From positions 1 to 64,000 of the forward strand of contig NZ_JADKYP010000021.1 in NCBI RefSeq assembly GCF_015354405.1: 64,000 bases of DNA, given 5' to 3'. The DNA comes from Nocardia sp. BSTN01. Its GTDB lineage: Bacteria; Actinomycetota; Actinomycetes; Mycobacteriales; Mycobacteriaceae. A model generated the notes under the pieces. It did no database searches, had not been told where the DNA came from, and was given only the letters and a program-made list of their open reading frames with translations. Position 1 is the stretch's first letter. Each line of letters begins with the position of its first letter. The position numbers and the translations under genes are program-made. Of the stretch, positions 17,301 through 25,054 are shown one piece after another.

Positions 17301-19943
17301 GGTGCACACGATGTCACCCGCCGACGCGGACAATCCGTCTGCCAACAACGTTGTCGCTGGCGTGGTTTCGGTGGTGCGGGCGAGACGGTCAGCGCGGGCA
17401 CGGTCGTTGAGGTCGGTGACGATGTCGTGAGTTGGGGCGAGCATGATCGCGTCGCGTCCGGCGTGCTGGTCGGCGAACCAGGCGCCGTAGGCTTTGTCGG
17501 CGACGGCGGCGGCGCTGCCGGAATGGATGCGCCGATGGTCGAGGTAGAAGCCGAGACCTGAGGGATCGCCGTCGCGTAGTGCCAGGCCCACGGTGGCTTC
17601 GGCGGTGTCGGCGAAGCGCACCACGTGGGTCAAAGTGATCGCGTCGGGGGTGTGGGCGAAGTCGATTCCGGCGCCGCCGGCGTCGATGGCGGGCAGTTGT
17701 TTGTCGTCGCCGACACAGCGGATGGTAGCGCCGCAGGCGGTGAGGAATTCGAACAACTGCAGCCGTTTTCGATCCGATAGTTTGATGTGTTCGTCGATGA
17801 TCACCAACGTTCGGTCGTCGATTTGTGTCACCCATCGCGGCACCGCCGCGGGAAAATCCCGGCTCGCAGGCTCAATACCCTGCCCGGACAATGGCCGGTG
17901 CTGGTTGAGGATGTGTAACAGCCGGTCGACAGTTTCGACGCGGACCCGCGTGGCTTCGGCGAGGACCGCGGCGGGTGCGGCCTCGGGCGCCAGGCCCAAA
18001 ACCGTGCCGCCGGAGGCGCACCAGGCGTCGACGAGAACGCGCATGGCGGTGGTTTTCCCGGTGCCGGCAGGGGCGGAGGCGACCGCGATGCGGGCGGGGG
18101 AGATGGCGAAGCGGGTGACCATCGCTGTCTGGCCGGCGTTGAGTTTCTTGCCTTGATTCGCGGGATCGGTGTTGTAGTCATCGATCGCGGCGGCCACGAA
18201 ACTCTCATCGATCGTGCGTGCACCGGGCTGCACCGACAGCTCTGCGAGGCGGTATTCGATGTCGAGTTGGTGGGCGGAGGTGTAGGTCTGGCTGCCGGAG
18301 CGGGTGTAGACGCTGGCGCCGTCGCGGCGCTGGAACGGCTCAGGAACGGTGGCGAGATCGGGTTCGGCGGCGATCTCGGGGTCCCCGCGAGCGAGGGAAT
18401 TTCGGGGTGAGAGTGCTTCGCCGACAACGGAATCGACGATGGACGCCCACGTGTCGCGGTCGGTGAGGGCACGGGTGCGGCGTTCGGTTTCGGCGCGGAT
18501 GTGGTGGTGCTGCCACACCGACCGCTGCGCCGACACCACCTCCACGACCTCGCCGGCGATGTCCGCGATGCGATCCTCATCGACCACCGGCGAAGGTGCC
18601 GGCGCCCGGTTCAGCGTGGTGGCGACGACCTGATCGAGCGCGTGATGGTCGCCGAGGACGGTGACGGCTTGGGCACGCCAGTCGCGGCGTTGTTCGGCCC
18701 ATGACCGGGACAGGTGTTTGGCTGGACGGGTCTGCAAGGTGGCGACTTGCGCGAGATTCCACACTTCCACTGGTGTGGGTTCGCGCCCGATCTGCTGGTG
18801 GAAGTCGACGGTCAGCTCTCCCAGCCGGTTCCTGATGGCGGCGTCGCGGCGCGACCAGTACCGGATCAGCGTCGGGGGGATGCCATCGATTTCGCGGATG
18901 GGGCGTTTGCTCGGGTTCGTGCCGGGATGTTCGGTGAACTCGACGCCGAGGTCGGCGCGCAGGTGGTGTTCGAGGCGGGTGTTGTAGATCTCGCTGATCG
19001 TCACGTTCAGCCGGTAGATCACAGCCGCGTCCAGGGTTCGCCACCTGCCATCGGCTCCGCGTACGCGGTTGGCGATCAGCACGTGGGTGTGCAAATCGGG
19101 ATCCCCGCAGCGGGATTCGCGGTGGACGAACCGTGCTGCGACGATGCCGTCGACATCGAGTTGACGCACTCCGTTGCGGCCCGCCCGGGTGAAGATCCCG
19201 TGTTCTTGCAGCCAACCGAGTGCGTCGTCGACGGCGGCATCGTGGGCGCTGGCGACGCGCTCGGAGACCTCGATAGGGGCGATGGCCCACAGCGCGGAGA
19301 CGCTTTTGACGGGAGAGAACGTGATGTCGAAGCCGGCGACCGCCGCTGATTTCGGGCGCGAAATCTTGGCGACGAACCCGGACAACTCACGGTCATCCAA
19401 GGGCGGTCGCTCGTAGTGTTCAATGAACATTTCCGTCGCGACGTCGGTGCGAATCCGCGCGCGAGCCTCGTCGGGAATCGCCGCGCGAGCGTCGACTCCG
19501 GCAGCGATATTGTGCGCGGAAAACGCCACGCCGCAGCGTTTGCGGAACTCGTTGTCACCGGAATAGGTCCTATACGGATTGCCCAACCGTGTCGCTCGCT
19601 GCGCCATTTCCCCCGCGGCTTTGAGGCTGGTTCCTTTCACAGTCTCGGCGGTGATGATGCGGGCGGTGATCGTTTCCGTGTCGGGGTGGCGGCCTTGCCC
19701 GAACAGTGCCCGCATCTGTGCTTCGGTGACTTCGTCACCGGGTGAGAGGTTCAGGGCGGCAAGTCCGTTGCCCCACCATGTACCGGGTCGTTCCCCGTGG
19801 GCGGAGTAGTAGTCCGACAGGCTTCCGGGGCCGCGGTCGGTAGCATCGGCGGCGGCGACCTGACGAAGGTAGTAGCGGTAGCTGTCGCCGGCGAGAATTT
19901 TGTGGAGCGTCGCGGTCACCTTTCCATCACATGCCCAATGCAT
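14370..19943 (-). CDS. MobF-type conjugative relaxase/helicase (TraA-like)
   Basis: Very large relaxase, 1857 aa. The N-terminal TrwC domain begins KILAGDSYRYYLRQ with candidate catalytic tyrosines near residue 21. The three-histidine metal motif is at about residues 280-292 (GDPDLHTHVLI). A RecD2-like helicase follows: Walker A APAGTGKTTA around residue 630, VIIDEHIKL as Walker B, and DSAQGTTADT as a late helicase motif. The last 450 residues are specific to this type and include a zinc-binding CLSC...CSTC near residues 1636-1670. It nicks oriT, stays bound to the 5' end and unwinds DNA for transfer. A GTG at 19919 (VTATLHK) is an alternative start. No T4SS or coupling protein is in the window. 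Confidence 0.93.
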   Translation of the reverse strand: MHWACDGKVTATLHKILAGDSYRYYLRQVAAADATDRGPGSLSDYYSAHGERPGTWWGNGLAALNLSPGDEVTEAQMRALFGQGRHPDTETITARIITAETVKGTSLKAAGEMAQRATRLGNPYRTYSGDNEFRKRCGVAFSAHNIAAGVDARAAIPDEARARIRTDVATEMFIEHYERPPLDDRELSGFVAKISRPKSAAVAGFDITFSPVKSVSALWAIAPIEVSERVASAHDAAVDDALGWLQEHGIFTRAGRNGVRQLDVDGIVAARFVHRESRCGDPDLHTHVLIANRVRGADGRWRTLDAAVIYRLNVTISEIYNTRLEHHLRADLGVEFTEHPGTNPSKRPIREIDGIPPTLIRYWSRRDAAIRNRLGELTVDFHQQIGREPTPVEVWNLAQVATLQTRPAKHLSRSWAEQRRDWRAQAVTVLGDHHALDQVVATTLNRAPAPSPVVDEDRIADIAGEVVEVVSAQRSVWQHHHIRAETERRTRALTDRDTWASIVDSVVGEALSPRNSLARGDPEIAAEPDLATVPEPFQRRDGASVYTRSGSQTYTSAHQLDIEYRLAELSVQPGARTIDESFVAAAIDDYNTDPANQGKKLNAGQTAMVTRFAISPARIAVASAPAGTGKTTAMRVLVDAWCASGGTVLGLAPEAAPAAVLAEATRVRVETVDRLLHILNQHRPLSGQGIEPASRDFPAAVPRWVTQIDDRTLVIIDEHIKLSDRKRLQLFEFLTACGATIRCVGDDKQLPAIDAGGAGIDFAHTPDAITLTHVVRFADTAEATVGLALRDGDPSGLGFYLDHRRIHSGSAAAVADKAYGAWFADQHAGRDAIMLAPTHDIVTDLNDRARADRLARTTETTPATTLLADGLSASAGDIVCTRRNNRGLPVGERDWVRNGYRWRIDTVHPDGTLTVTHLRPGNTTGATTVLPASYVGLHVRLGYAMTIDSAQGTTADTCHTVLTGTESRNQLYVAVTRGIHSNHLYVPTTIDGSEASFWTESAVLPHTAVEVLQDILAREATPTSAHTALRDALDPYRRLGRAVDIYLDAVGVATEHALGPDALTQIDHDAETLLPGLTDAPAYPTLRQHLAILALAGHDPATALCEAIDDRELDTANDPAAVLDWRLDTSGAHSTGTGPLPWLHGLPQRLSDPAIAGQLHARRRIVADLTTQITTDARTWVAATAPVWARPLLGNQNLIAELAVWRAAHHVPDTDLRPTGPARFPTRERDHQARLNTRVTDALGDLHTATHTWEPLAKRLDTRITSDPWWPVLAAHLDTAAAAGLDIDTLLTDAATPRPLPDDMPAAALWSRLRLDPAALTIPTGHLLRPDWTPHLHDILGPEAAEHVINDPAWPRLVAAIDTAPSGWTPHDLIATAHELLLTATDDNTTPPRADQLAIALAWRVEILTHHPTENTTPTTETDATMAPKPSEPDENPTARPVRENADPAPAAIVGAIGELVSTGRLDDARHAFTRLTAHLHDTDRDLLRRVITTLSTRAYPVAVARLRWAADHYPDHRAFILAAIPTTDPHLYQPIDTTRPTHDPRTAARDHREWTDQTRRRPPRPDRGRDAFDAYTRSFADLDVDPAHLPVPEGTGTTRHQPARATPERAEAASFLAGTGYTVDYDRYAVADHHGLPCLSCGLERALLDTPLPPDNHCDDGLCSTCRDDNRPGIPDHNPVDHMNARCTFITTHHSPAAALSLLRKTWRHTTNPADRATIETFARAVHTPSTATEDPNLRSGFDPTNPIHLLTDAALRDSVRTVELRIHLADDEATMYGPAPGTSDATNPLDTHWLAEELTELQAELTRRAHLTPEQSATEDAQRTRLADGSDTWSRFEPPAPEFDSGRDGDGPEFH

Positions 19944-20069
19944 CCAATATTTCCAGGTTTGGAAGGGAGGTAGTTTGTATCAAAACGCGCCATTTTCCCA
20001 GGTTGTAAGGAAATTCTCAGCTTCCGAAATGCATGAGGTGTGCGGGGGGGTGGGTGAATGTGGGGGTGA
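19944..20069. other. oriT-like region upstream of the relaxase
   Basis: Directly in front of the relaxase gene, this AT-richer stretch has a hairpin TTCCA-GGTT-TGGAA at 19951-19964. An imperfect direct repeat of about 17 bp follows at 19950-19966 and 19994-20010 (both TTTCC...AGGTT...AAGG). ATGCAT occurs at 19938 and 20029. Hairpins and repeats beside a MobF gene are usual for an origin of transfer, where the relaxase binds next to the nick. The nick itself cannot be located. Confidence 0.45.
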
Positions 20070-20093
20070 GGGGTTATGGGGTTATGGGGTTAT
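20070..20093 (+). repeat. three tandem GGGGTTAT octamers
   Basis: Exact tandem array of the octamer GGGGTTAT, three copies, followed by a further GGG, inside a strongly G-biased run (about 20041-20160). Four G-tracts in series could fold as a G-quadruplex or act as protein-binding iterons. It lies between the oriT-like region and the small membrane-protein frame. Confidence 0.8.
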
Positions 20094-20248
20094 GGGTGTG
20101 AGTGGAATAGGTGGTGTTGTGGGTGAGTGAGTGTGGGGTGAGTGGGTGAGAGTGAATGTGGAGAGTGCTGGGGCCTGCGAGCTGGCTGTCGCAGGCCCCA
20201 CGGCGACGCAGCGAGCACGACAGCGCCGCGGTCGCGCGGCGCAGCGGG

Positions 20249-20368
20249 TCAGTCGCGCGGGCGCTTGTCGTCGCCCGGCGTACGGGTGCCGGGGACGGTC
20301 ATGAGCGGGTGGCCGGAGAGCGCGAAGCCGATGAGCAGTCCGACGACGAAGATGAGCAGGTCGTGTAC
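20249..20368 (-). CDS. putative small one-helix membrane protein
   Basis: Short frame encoding one clear hydrophobic segment (LLIFVVGLLIGFALSG) with a charged tail DDKRPRD. AAGGAG at 20375-20380 is well placed for a start near 20368, but the codon there is GTA and the next usable start is CTG at 20359, so the initiation codon is unresolved. It sits downstream of the 480-aa protein gene and its terminator. Small membrane proteins of this kind are common near transfer genes; the function is unknown. Confidence 0.3.
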   Translation of the reverse strand, partial: VHDLLIFVVGLLIGFALSGHPLMTVPGTRTPGDDKRPRD

Positions 20369-20401
20369 GAGAAACTCCTTGCAGGAGAGGATGAGTGGTG
20401 G

Positions 20402-20440
20402 CCGGTCCGTCGCAGGAGGGGTGTCACCGCGACGGACCGG
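20402..20440 (-). terminator. 12-bp perfect hairpin after the 480-aa protein gene
   Basis: CCGGTCCGTCGC and its exact complement are separated by 15 nt, 20 bp after the stop of the gene at 20460. There is no T-run, so it may act as a Rho-assisted terminator or an RNA-stabilising end, typical for GC-rich actinomycetes. Confidence 0.55.
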
Positions 20441-20459
20441 GGATCGAGACTCGCGCGTT

Positions 20460-21902
20460 TTAGGCGGCGACGGTCTGGCGTGTGGGTGGGGTGACGAGGC
20501 CGAGCCAGACGCGGCATTCGGTGCAGAACCCGTCGTCGTGGATGGCGCGGATGCGGGTGCACCCTTCGCAGCGGGCCTGGCGCTGCCCGGCACCGGTCAC
20601 CGGGCCACGACGGCGACGGGTCACAGGCTTGGCCTGTGCCGCACCGGTTTCGACGTCGGCCTTCGAGTCGGCGGCCTGCTCGATGTGTTCAGGCTGGGGA
20701 AGGTGTTCGTCGATGATGGCGGTCAGCCAGCGCGGCGCGCGGCGGCGGGTCTCAGCGAGCAGGGCGGTCGCGGCACCCGGATAGCTGGTGGCCAGGAACC
20801 GGCAGTACGTGCGGGTGAGATCGGTGGCGGTGAACCCAGCGGGGAGCTCGGGCAGGCGCGGGGTGCGGTCGTCGCTGCGGCAGGAGTCGCACAACCCGTC
20901 GTCGCTACGCCGCCGTCCACCCACGGAGTGGATGAGGCGCTGGTCGCGGGTGGAGCGTTCGATGAAGCAGGCGACGCAGCGCCACCCCGAGATCGGGGTC
21001 ATGGCTTCGCGGGTGTAGTCGACGCTGTCGCCGTGGAACGGCAACTCGGGCCGAAGGTCTCCGCGCACACCGGTGCGAGCGTCGGCGTAGGCGAGCGCGT
21101 TGTCGTGGGAGACGCGGCGACTGTGTTCGGCGGCCGCGGCGTCGTGGGTGTGCTGTTCGGCAACGTGGTGGACGAACTCGAGGTCCCACCGCGCCTGCAC
21201 ATCCTCGTCGCTACGCTGCTGCGCGCCCTGCACCCGCAGCGACGCGGAGGGTGCGGGTTCGGCGAGCAGGCCGAGGTCGCGGAACCGCTGTTCGGTGGCG
21301 CGGGTGCGGGCGATCTCTCGGGCCATGGTGTCGCGGTGCAGGTCCTCGGCGATGTAGCCGGTGACCACGTCGGGCTCGATGGGCGCGGGTCGGCGCTTGC
21401 CGCGCGCGCGGACACGCGCGGTGATCTGCTCGGGTGTCATGCGGGACTTGTCGGTTGCCCGTGAGGGTGCGAGGTAGACGCGGGCAGGTGGGTTGCGCCA
21501 CAACCGGATCGAGGTCGGTGCGGTCTCGGCGGCAGTGAGTGGGGCGTAGTCGCGGAAGGCTTCCTCGTCGACGCTGCTCCCGTTGGCGCGGGCACGCTGT
21601 TCCAGGATCGCGATCCGCTCCTCCCGCTCGCGCACGTAGAGGCCGGGGTCGGTGTCGGGCAGCAACCGCGCCAGCAACTCGCGTTTCGGTTCGTGGTAGC
21701 GGAACGCGGCTTCCAGGCGCAGCAGCGCGGTGCGGAACGGGTAGAGGGTGAAGGTGTCGACCATGGCGTCGAGCACCTCGCGCTCACCGGGGGTGGTGTG
21801 GGTGAGTGCGGTGGTGAAGGTGCGGCGGGCGGCGCGGCGGTCGCTGGTGATGCTGTAGTCGAGGTGGGCGATGGCATCGAGGAAGGTGCTGGTTTCGGTC
21901 AC
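20460..21902 (-). CDS. zinc-finger protein homologous to the relaxase C-terminus
   Basis: Unrecognised 480-aa protein whose layout repeats the C-terminal part of the neighbouring relaxase. Its residues 5-80 (helical, ending LLPDTDPGLYVRE) match the relaxase segment ending AAIPTTDPHLYQP. Its central CVAC...DDGLCDSCRSDDR matches the relaxase CLSC...DDGLCSTCRDDNR, each followed by a similar helix with P-AA--LL. A second zinc motif is at the C-terminus (CEGC...CTEC). Start is GTG at 21902 with AGGA upstream. It may be a stand-alone partner or adaptor for the relaxosome that arose by partial duplication of the relaxase gene. Confidence 0.75.
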   Translation of the reverse strand: MTETSTFLDAIAHLDYSITSDRRAARRTFTTALTHTTPGEREVLDAMVDTFTLYPFRTALLRLEAAFRYHEPKRELLARLLPDTDPGLYVREREERIAILEQRARANGSSVDEEAFRDYAPLTAAETAPTSIRLWRNPPARVYLAPSRATDKSRMTPEQITARVRARGKRRPAPIEPDVVTGYIAEDLHRDTMAREIARTRATEQRFRDLGLLAEPAPSASLRVQGAQQRSDEDVQARWDLEFVHHVAEQHTHDAAAAEHSRRVSHDNALAYADARTGVRGDLRPELPFHGDSVDYTREAMTPISGWRCVACFIERSTRDQRLIHSVGGRRRSDDGLCDSCRSDDRTPRLPELPAGFTATDLTRTYCRFLATSYPGAATALLAETRRRAPRWLTAIIDEHLPQPEHIEQAADSKADVETGAAQAKPVTRRRRGPVTGAGQRQARCEGCTRIRAIHDDGFCTECRVWLGLVTPPTRQTVAA

Positions 21903-22237
21903 GAGAGTTCGTCCTGTCGTCGAAGAGGGGATGTGCGAGCACCCGCCGGGACCGTCACGGCCCCGATCGAACACGCGGGTGTCGGGCCGGTCGTGGTGAC
22001 CAGCCGAGGGCGCAAGAACCGGGGCGGGAGGCGACACGCGGGGCAGGGGCGGAACGCGCCGGGGCGTGCGCGCACGAATTCCCGCGCACACCACCGAAAC
22101 CGGTGATGGAGATTAGGGTCGGCGCGCCGAGGAATTCGTGGGCGCCGGGCGCGGGCCGTCACGCGCGGCGCCGCCCGCCCCGGTAGCCCTCGGACGGCTG
22201 GTCGCCGCGACCGGCCAGTCGCCCGCCCCGCAACGCA

Positions 22238-22282
22238 ACTCACCCCGCCCGGAACCGGGAGAGGGTTCCGGACGCGGTGAGT
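22238..22282 (-). terminator. two-tier hairpin after ssb
   Basis: Nested inverted repeats: outer ACTCACC...GGTGAGT and inner CCGGAACC-7 nt-GGTTCCGG, 34 bp after the ssb stop. The rest of the 413-bp gap from 21903 to 22315 contains no gene that I can support. Confidence 0.6.
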
Positions 22283-22315
22283 CGGCACGAGCAGGGTGGA
22301 GCGAGGTGATGAAGC

Positions 22316-22873
22316 TCAGAATGGAGGCGCGTCGTCTCCGAAACCTGCGGCGGCCCCAGCCATCACCGGCTCCCGCCACGGATCCTCACCACGGGACGGG
22401 GAAGTCGCAGGCTGACCGAATCCCGTGCTGGTGTCCACGGCGGGGCCGCCGAACCCGTCGCGGTGCGCGGTCACGGCGCGGTCGGTGCGCGGCCCGCCGG
22501 ATGTGCCGGCGGAGATTCGGGTGACCTTCGCGGTGGCGTAGCGCAACGAGGGGCCGATCTCGTCGACGTCGAGTTCGACGACGGTGCGTTTGTCGCCCTC
22601 TCGGGTGGTGAACGAGCGCTGCTTGAGTCTGCCCGTGACGATGACACGCGCTCCCCGCGAGAGGGATTCGGCGAGGTTCTCCGCTGCCTGTCGCCACAGG
22701 TTGCAGCGCAGGAACAACGGATCGCCGTCTTTCCACTCCCCGGCGGTGCGGTCGAAGTACCGCGGTGTGGAGGCGACGGTGAAGTTGGCCACCGCCGCGC
22801 CGGCTGGAGTGAACCGGAGCTCTGGCGAGTCTGTCAGGTTTCCTGTCACGGTCAGGACGGTGTCACCGGCCAT
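22316..22873 (-). CDS. ssb: single-stranded DNA-binding protein
   Basis: SSB, 185 aa. The OB-fold spans about residues 1-115: it opens [23 protein letters not shown], then FTVAS, and has [25 protein letters not shown] flexible linker leads to the acidic tail GDDAPPF, close to the canonical DDDIPF that recruits replication and repair partners. ATG at 22873 has GGAG upstream. On mobile elements an own SSB protects transferred single strands and can dampen the SOS response of the recipient. Its place between the ParB-like and zinc-finger genes fits a maintenance and transfer module. Confidence 0.93.
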   Translation of the reverse strand: MAGDTVLTVTGNLTDSPELRFTPAGAAVANFTVASTPRYFDRTAGEWKDGDPLFLRCNLWRQAAENLAESLSRGARVIVTGRLKQRSFTTREGDKRTVVELDVDEIGPSLRYATAKVTRISAGTSGGPRTDRAVTAHRDGFGGPAVDTSTGFGQPATSPSRGEDPWREPVMAGAAAGFGDDAPPF

Positions 22874-22921
22874 GGGCGTTCTCCTCAATCATCAGCAACG
22901 GGGATCGGATGGAATACGAGA

Positions 22922-22950
22922 CCGGCCCTGCCGGGGCGTGGCAGGACCGG
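22922..22950 (-). terminator. hairpin between the parB-like gene and ssb
   Basis: CCGGCCCTGCC pairs with GGCAGGACCGG (one mismatch) across a 7-nt loop, about 17 bp after the ParB-like stop. No T-run follows. It could attenuate rather than end transcription into ssb. Confidence 0.45.
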
Positions 22951-22966
22951 GGTACGGCAGGTGTGG

Positions 22967-24658
22967 TTATTTGTCGATGGGGATGTCGTGGAAGTCGATG
23001 TCGCCGGCGGCGGCCTGTTCGACGTCGACCAACGCGAAATCGTCGTCGGCAGTGGCGATGTCGGCGAGCAGGTGCAAATACCGGGTGGTGGTCTGCGACC
23101 GTGTGCGCCACAGGCTCTTGTCCAGGGTGACCTCCCGGTTGGCCAGCACCATGCCCAGTGCGAGCACCCACGCCCGGTTGGTCGACGCGGCACCGATCAC
23201 CTTCACCAGTTCCTCGGTCGAGGACCCGACCCCGAGCAGCTTGGTCATCAACTGGAGAGCGCCTGGCGCGAGATTCCGCGCCAGGTACTCGGCCACGAAA
23301 TGCGCGGCCTGCACCGGCGGCTTGCTCCGCTGGATATACTTCGTCAGGAATTCCTCGCGCCGCTCGGCCGCGGCGACACCCCGCTTGTTCAGCTCCCGCA
23401 CCCGGCGGCGGGCCAACCGTGCTTCTTCCCGCGCCGCCGCAGCGCGTTCGGCGGCGGCCAGCGCCTCCTGCGGGTCAGCGGCCTGCGGAACAGGACGCTG
23501 TAGTCCGGTGGTGTCGAGCTGGTCGGCGGGCAGGTAGTAGGCCGGGATCCAGCGATCACGCCAGGCGAGCCCGTCCGCGCGGCGCAACCCGTCGCCGGGT
23601 TCGGTGTCGCGGTCGTGCTGGGTGTCCCAGTCGACGGTGTCGGGATCGACGAGCGTGCCGGTGGCGGTATCGACCAGCTCCCCGTTTTCCTCGACATCGA
23701 CCCACACCACCCACCGCGCCGGATCGGCGTAGACGTCGGTGTCGGTGACCGGTTCGCCGTCGGCGCGGGTGAGGTCGGTGGCGGGTAGGTAGGCGTCGTC
23801 GGGGCCGGGTTCGTCGGTGAGGATCCCGAATCCGTAGGCGCCGTAGGGCAGTGACGCGTGGAGGCGGCGGCGGGTTTCGTCGCGATCGGCGGCGATCGCC
23901 TTGGCCGTGTAGCTGAAGTTGTAGCGGGAGGTCGTCGTCAGCTTCTCGACGGCGTCGGCGTCGCCGAGGTTGTCGTAGTCGGCGATGACGGCGAGCTGAT
24001 CGAGGCTGTACTGGCCGGCATCGGCCAGCTCGCGTCCTGTCGCCGAACGGCCGACCGCGGCGAGCTTGCGCACTTCCGCGCGTTTGGTCTGTTGCAGTCC
24101 TTTCGCCACCCGTGTCGGGGAGGCACCCAGATCGAGCATGAGCGCGACCCCGGCGGCGTAGTCGGCCTGGGTCAACGGGATCCGACGCTCGTTGAGATTG
24201 ATCTGCGCCATCGTGCGGTCGATACGACGCTGCTTGACATCGACGTCGACGGGTGCATCGGTGATCCACACCGGAACCCGGGCAAGGCCGACGGCCTGGG
24301 CGATCAACACCCGCACCTGACCATCGAGCACGTGCACCGACCCGTCGGGTTCGCGTTCGGCCAGCACCGGAGCGCCGACACCGAACTCGCGGATCGAGTC
24401 GGCCTGTTTCGGATGCTCGGCGACGTCGAAGCCGGTGCGCACATTCTCCGCGATCACCAACTCCCGCGGATCCATATACGCCGCGGTCGCATTCGGCGGA
24501 ACCTCCAGCTCCGCCTCGCCGGCGGGGTGCGGGTCGCGCTCATTCTCGGCGGACTCGGCACTGGTGGCGGATTCCGCACCGGTGGCATCACCGATGGGGG
24601 TGGCCGAGGCGGCGGCGGGTTCGATGTCGGGCACGACGGTGAGAGTGGTGGGGCTCAA
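22967..24658 (-). CDS. ParB/Srx-domain protein
   Basis: Large ParB-like protein, 563 aa. Residues about 55-150 form a ParB/sulfiredoxin-type N-terminal domain (MDPRELVIAENVR, then SIREFGVGAPVLA and VLDGQVRVLIAQAVG). A helix-turn-helix linker with INLNERRIPLTQADYAAG follows. A long C-terminal half has a charged coiled coil near residues 400-440 (EERLARRRVRELNKRG type) and ends acidic. Start is TTG at 24658 with AGGAGG six bases before. ParB-fold proteins of mobile elements bind centromere-like sites or act as CTPases or nucleases; no parA is visible nearby, so a partition role is unproven. Confidence 0.85.
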   Translation of the reverse strand: MSPTTLTVVPDIEPAAASATPIGDATGAESATSAESAENERDPHPAGEAELEVPPNATAAYMDPRELVIAENVRTGFDVAEHPKQADSIREFGVGAPVLAEREPDGSVHVLDGQVRVLIAQAVGLARVPVWITDAPVDVDVKQRRIDRTMAQINLNERRIPLTQADYAAGVALMLDLGASPTRVAKGLQQTKRAEVRKLAAVGRSATGRELADAGQYSLDQLAVIADYDNLGDADAVEKLTTTSRYNFSYTAKAIAADRDETRRRLHASLPYGAYGFGILTDEPGPDDAYLPATDLTRADGEPVTDTDVYADPARWVVWVDVEENGELVDTATGTLVDPDTVDWDTQHDRDTEPGDGLRRADGLAWRDRWIPAYYLPADQLDTTGLQRPVPQAADPQEALAAAERAAAAREEARLARRRVRELNKRGVAAAERREEFLTKYIQRSKPPVQAAHFVAEYLARNLAPGALQLMTKLLGVGSSTEELVKVIGAASTNRAWVLALGMVLANREVTLDKSLWRTRSQTTTRYLHLLADIATADDDFALVDVEQAAAGDIDFHDIPIDK

Positions 24659-24680
24659 AGGAGACCTCCTATGAGATGAC

Positions 24681-24728
24681 GATCGGCGCGGCCGCGCCGA
24701 TATGAATAGCGGTGGGGCCGCGCCGATC
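24681..24728 (-). terminator. 13-bp inverted repeat hairpin
   Basis: GATCGGCGCGGCC and its exact complement flank a 22-nt spacer between the small gene at 24756 and the ParB-like gene. The left arm itself contains a 20-bp palindrome centred at about 24690, giving alternative folds. Terminator or processing signal. Confidence 0.55.
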
Positions 24729-24755
24729 TGGACGGTGAAGCGGAACAGAGGTGGG

Positions 24756-24995
24756 TCAGGCGGCTGCCTGGCTCGACGCGCGGGTGACGTTGATCGGGTG
24801 CAGCCGCAGCACGCCGTGCTCGTCGTCGAGGTAGGCCCAGTGGCGGCCACGCCACCCGGCGTGCTCGGCGCGCCAGCGGTCGGCGACGGCGGGATCCATC
24901 TCGGTGAGGGTGGCGCTCGTGCCCGCGGCGCCGCGGTGTTCGAGGCGATCGAATTGCGCGCGGGACAGGGTGGGGACAGAGTTCGCGGACGGCAT
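24756..24995 (-). CDS. small hypothetical protein
   Basis: 79-aa protein starting MPSANSVPTLSRAQFDRLE, ATG at 24995 with AAAGGT nine bases upstream. The C-terminal half (WRAEHAGWRGRHWAYLDDEHG) is rich in tryptophan and histidine and reads like a compact beta domain, but I recognise no family. It sits between the DUF4192 and ParB-like genes and is probably cotranscribed with them. Confidence 0.6.
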   Translation of the reverse strand: MPSANSVPTLSRAQFDRLEHRGAAGTSATLTEMDPAVADRWRAEHAGWRGRHWAYLDDEHGVLRLHPINVTRASSQAAA

Positions 24996-25054
24996 GAACG
25001 GTGACCTTTCTGATCGGGGACGAAACGAGGAGACGGCCAAAGAGGCGATGCTGG

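Noticed and set aside
20070-20093. CRISPR array
   Set aside because: Eight-base units without spacers are a simple tandem repeat, not a CRISPR; no cas gene is present.
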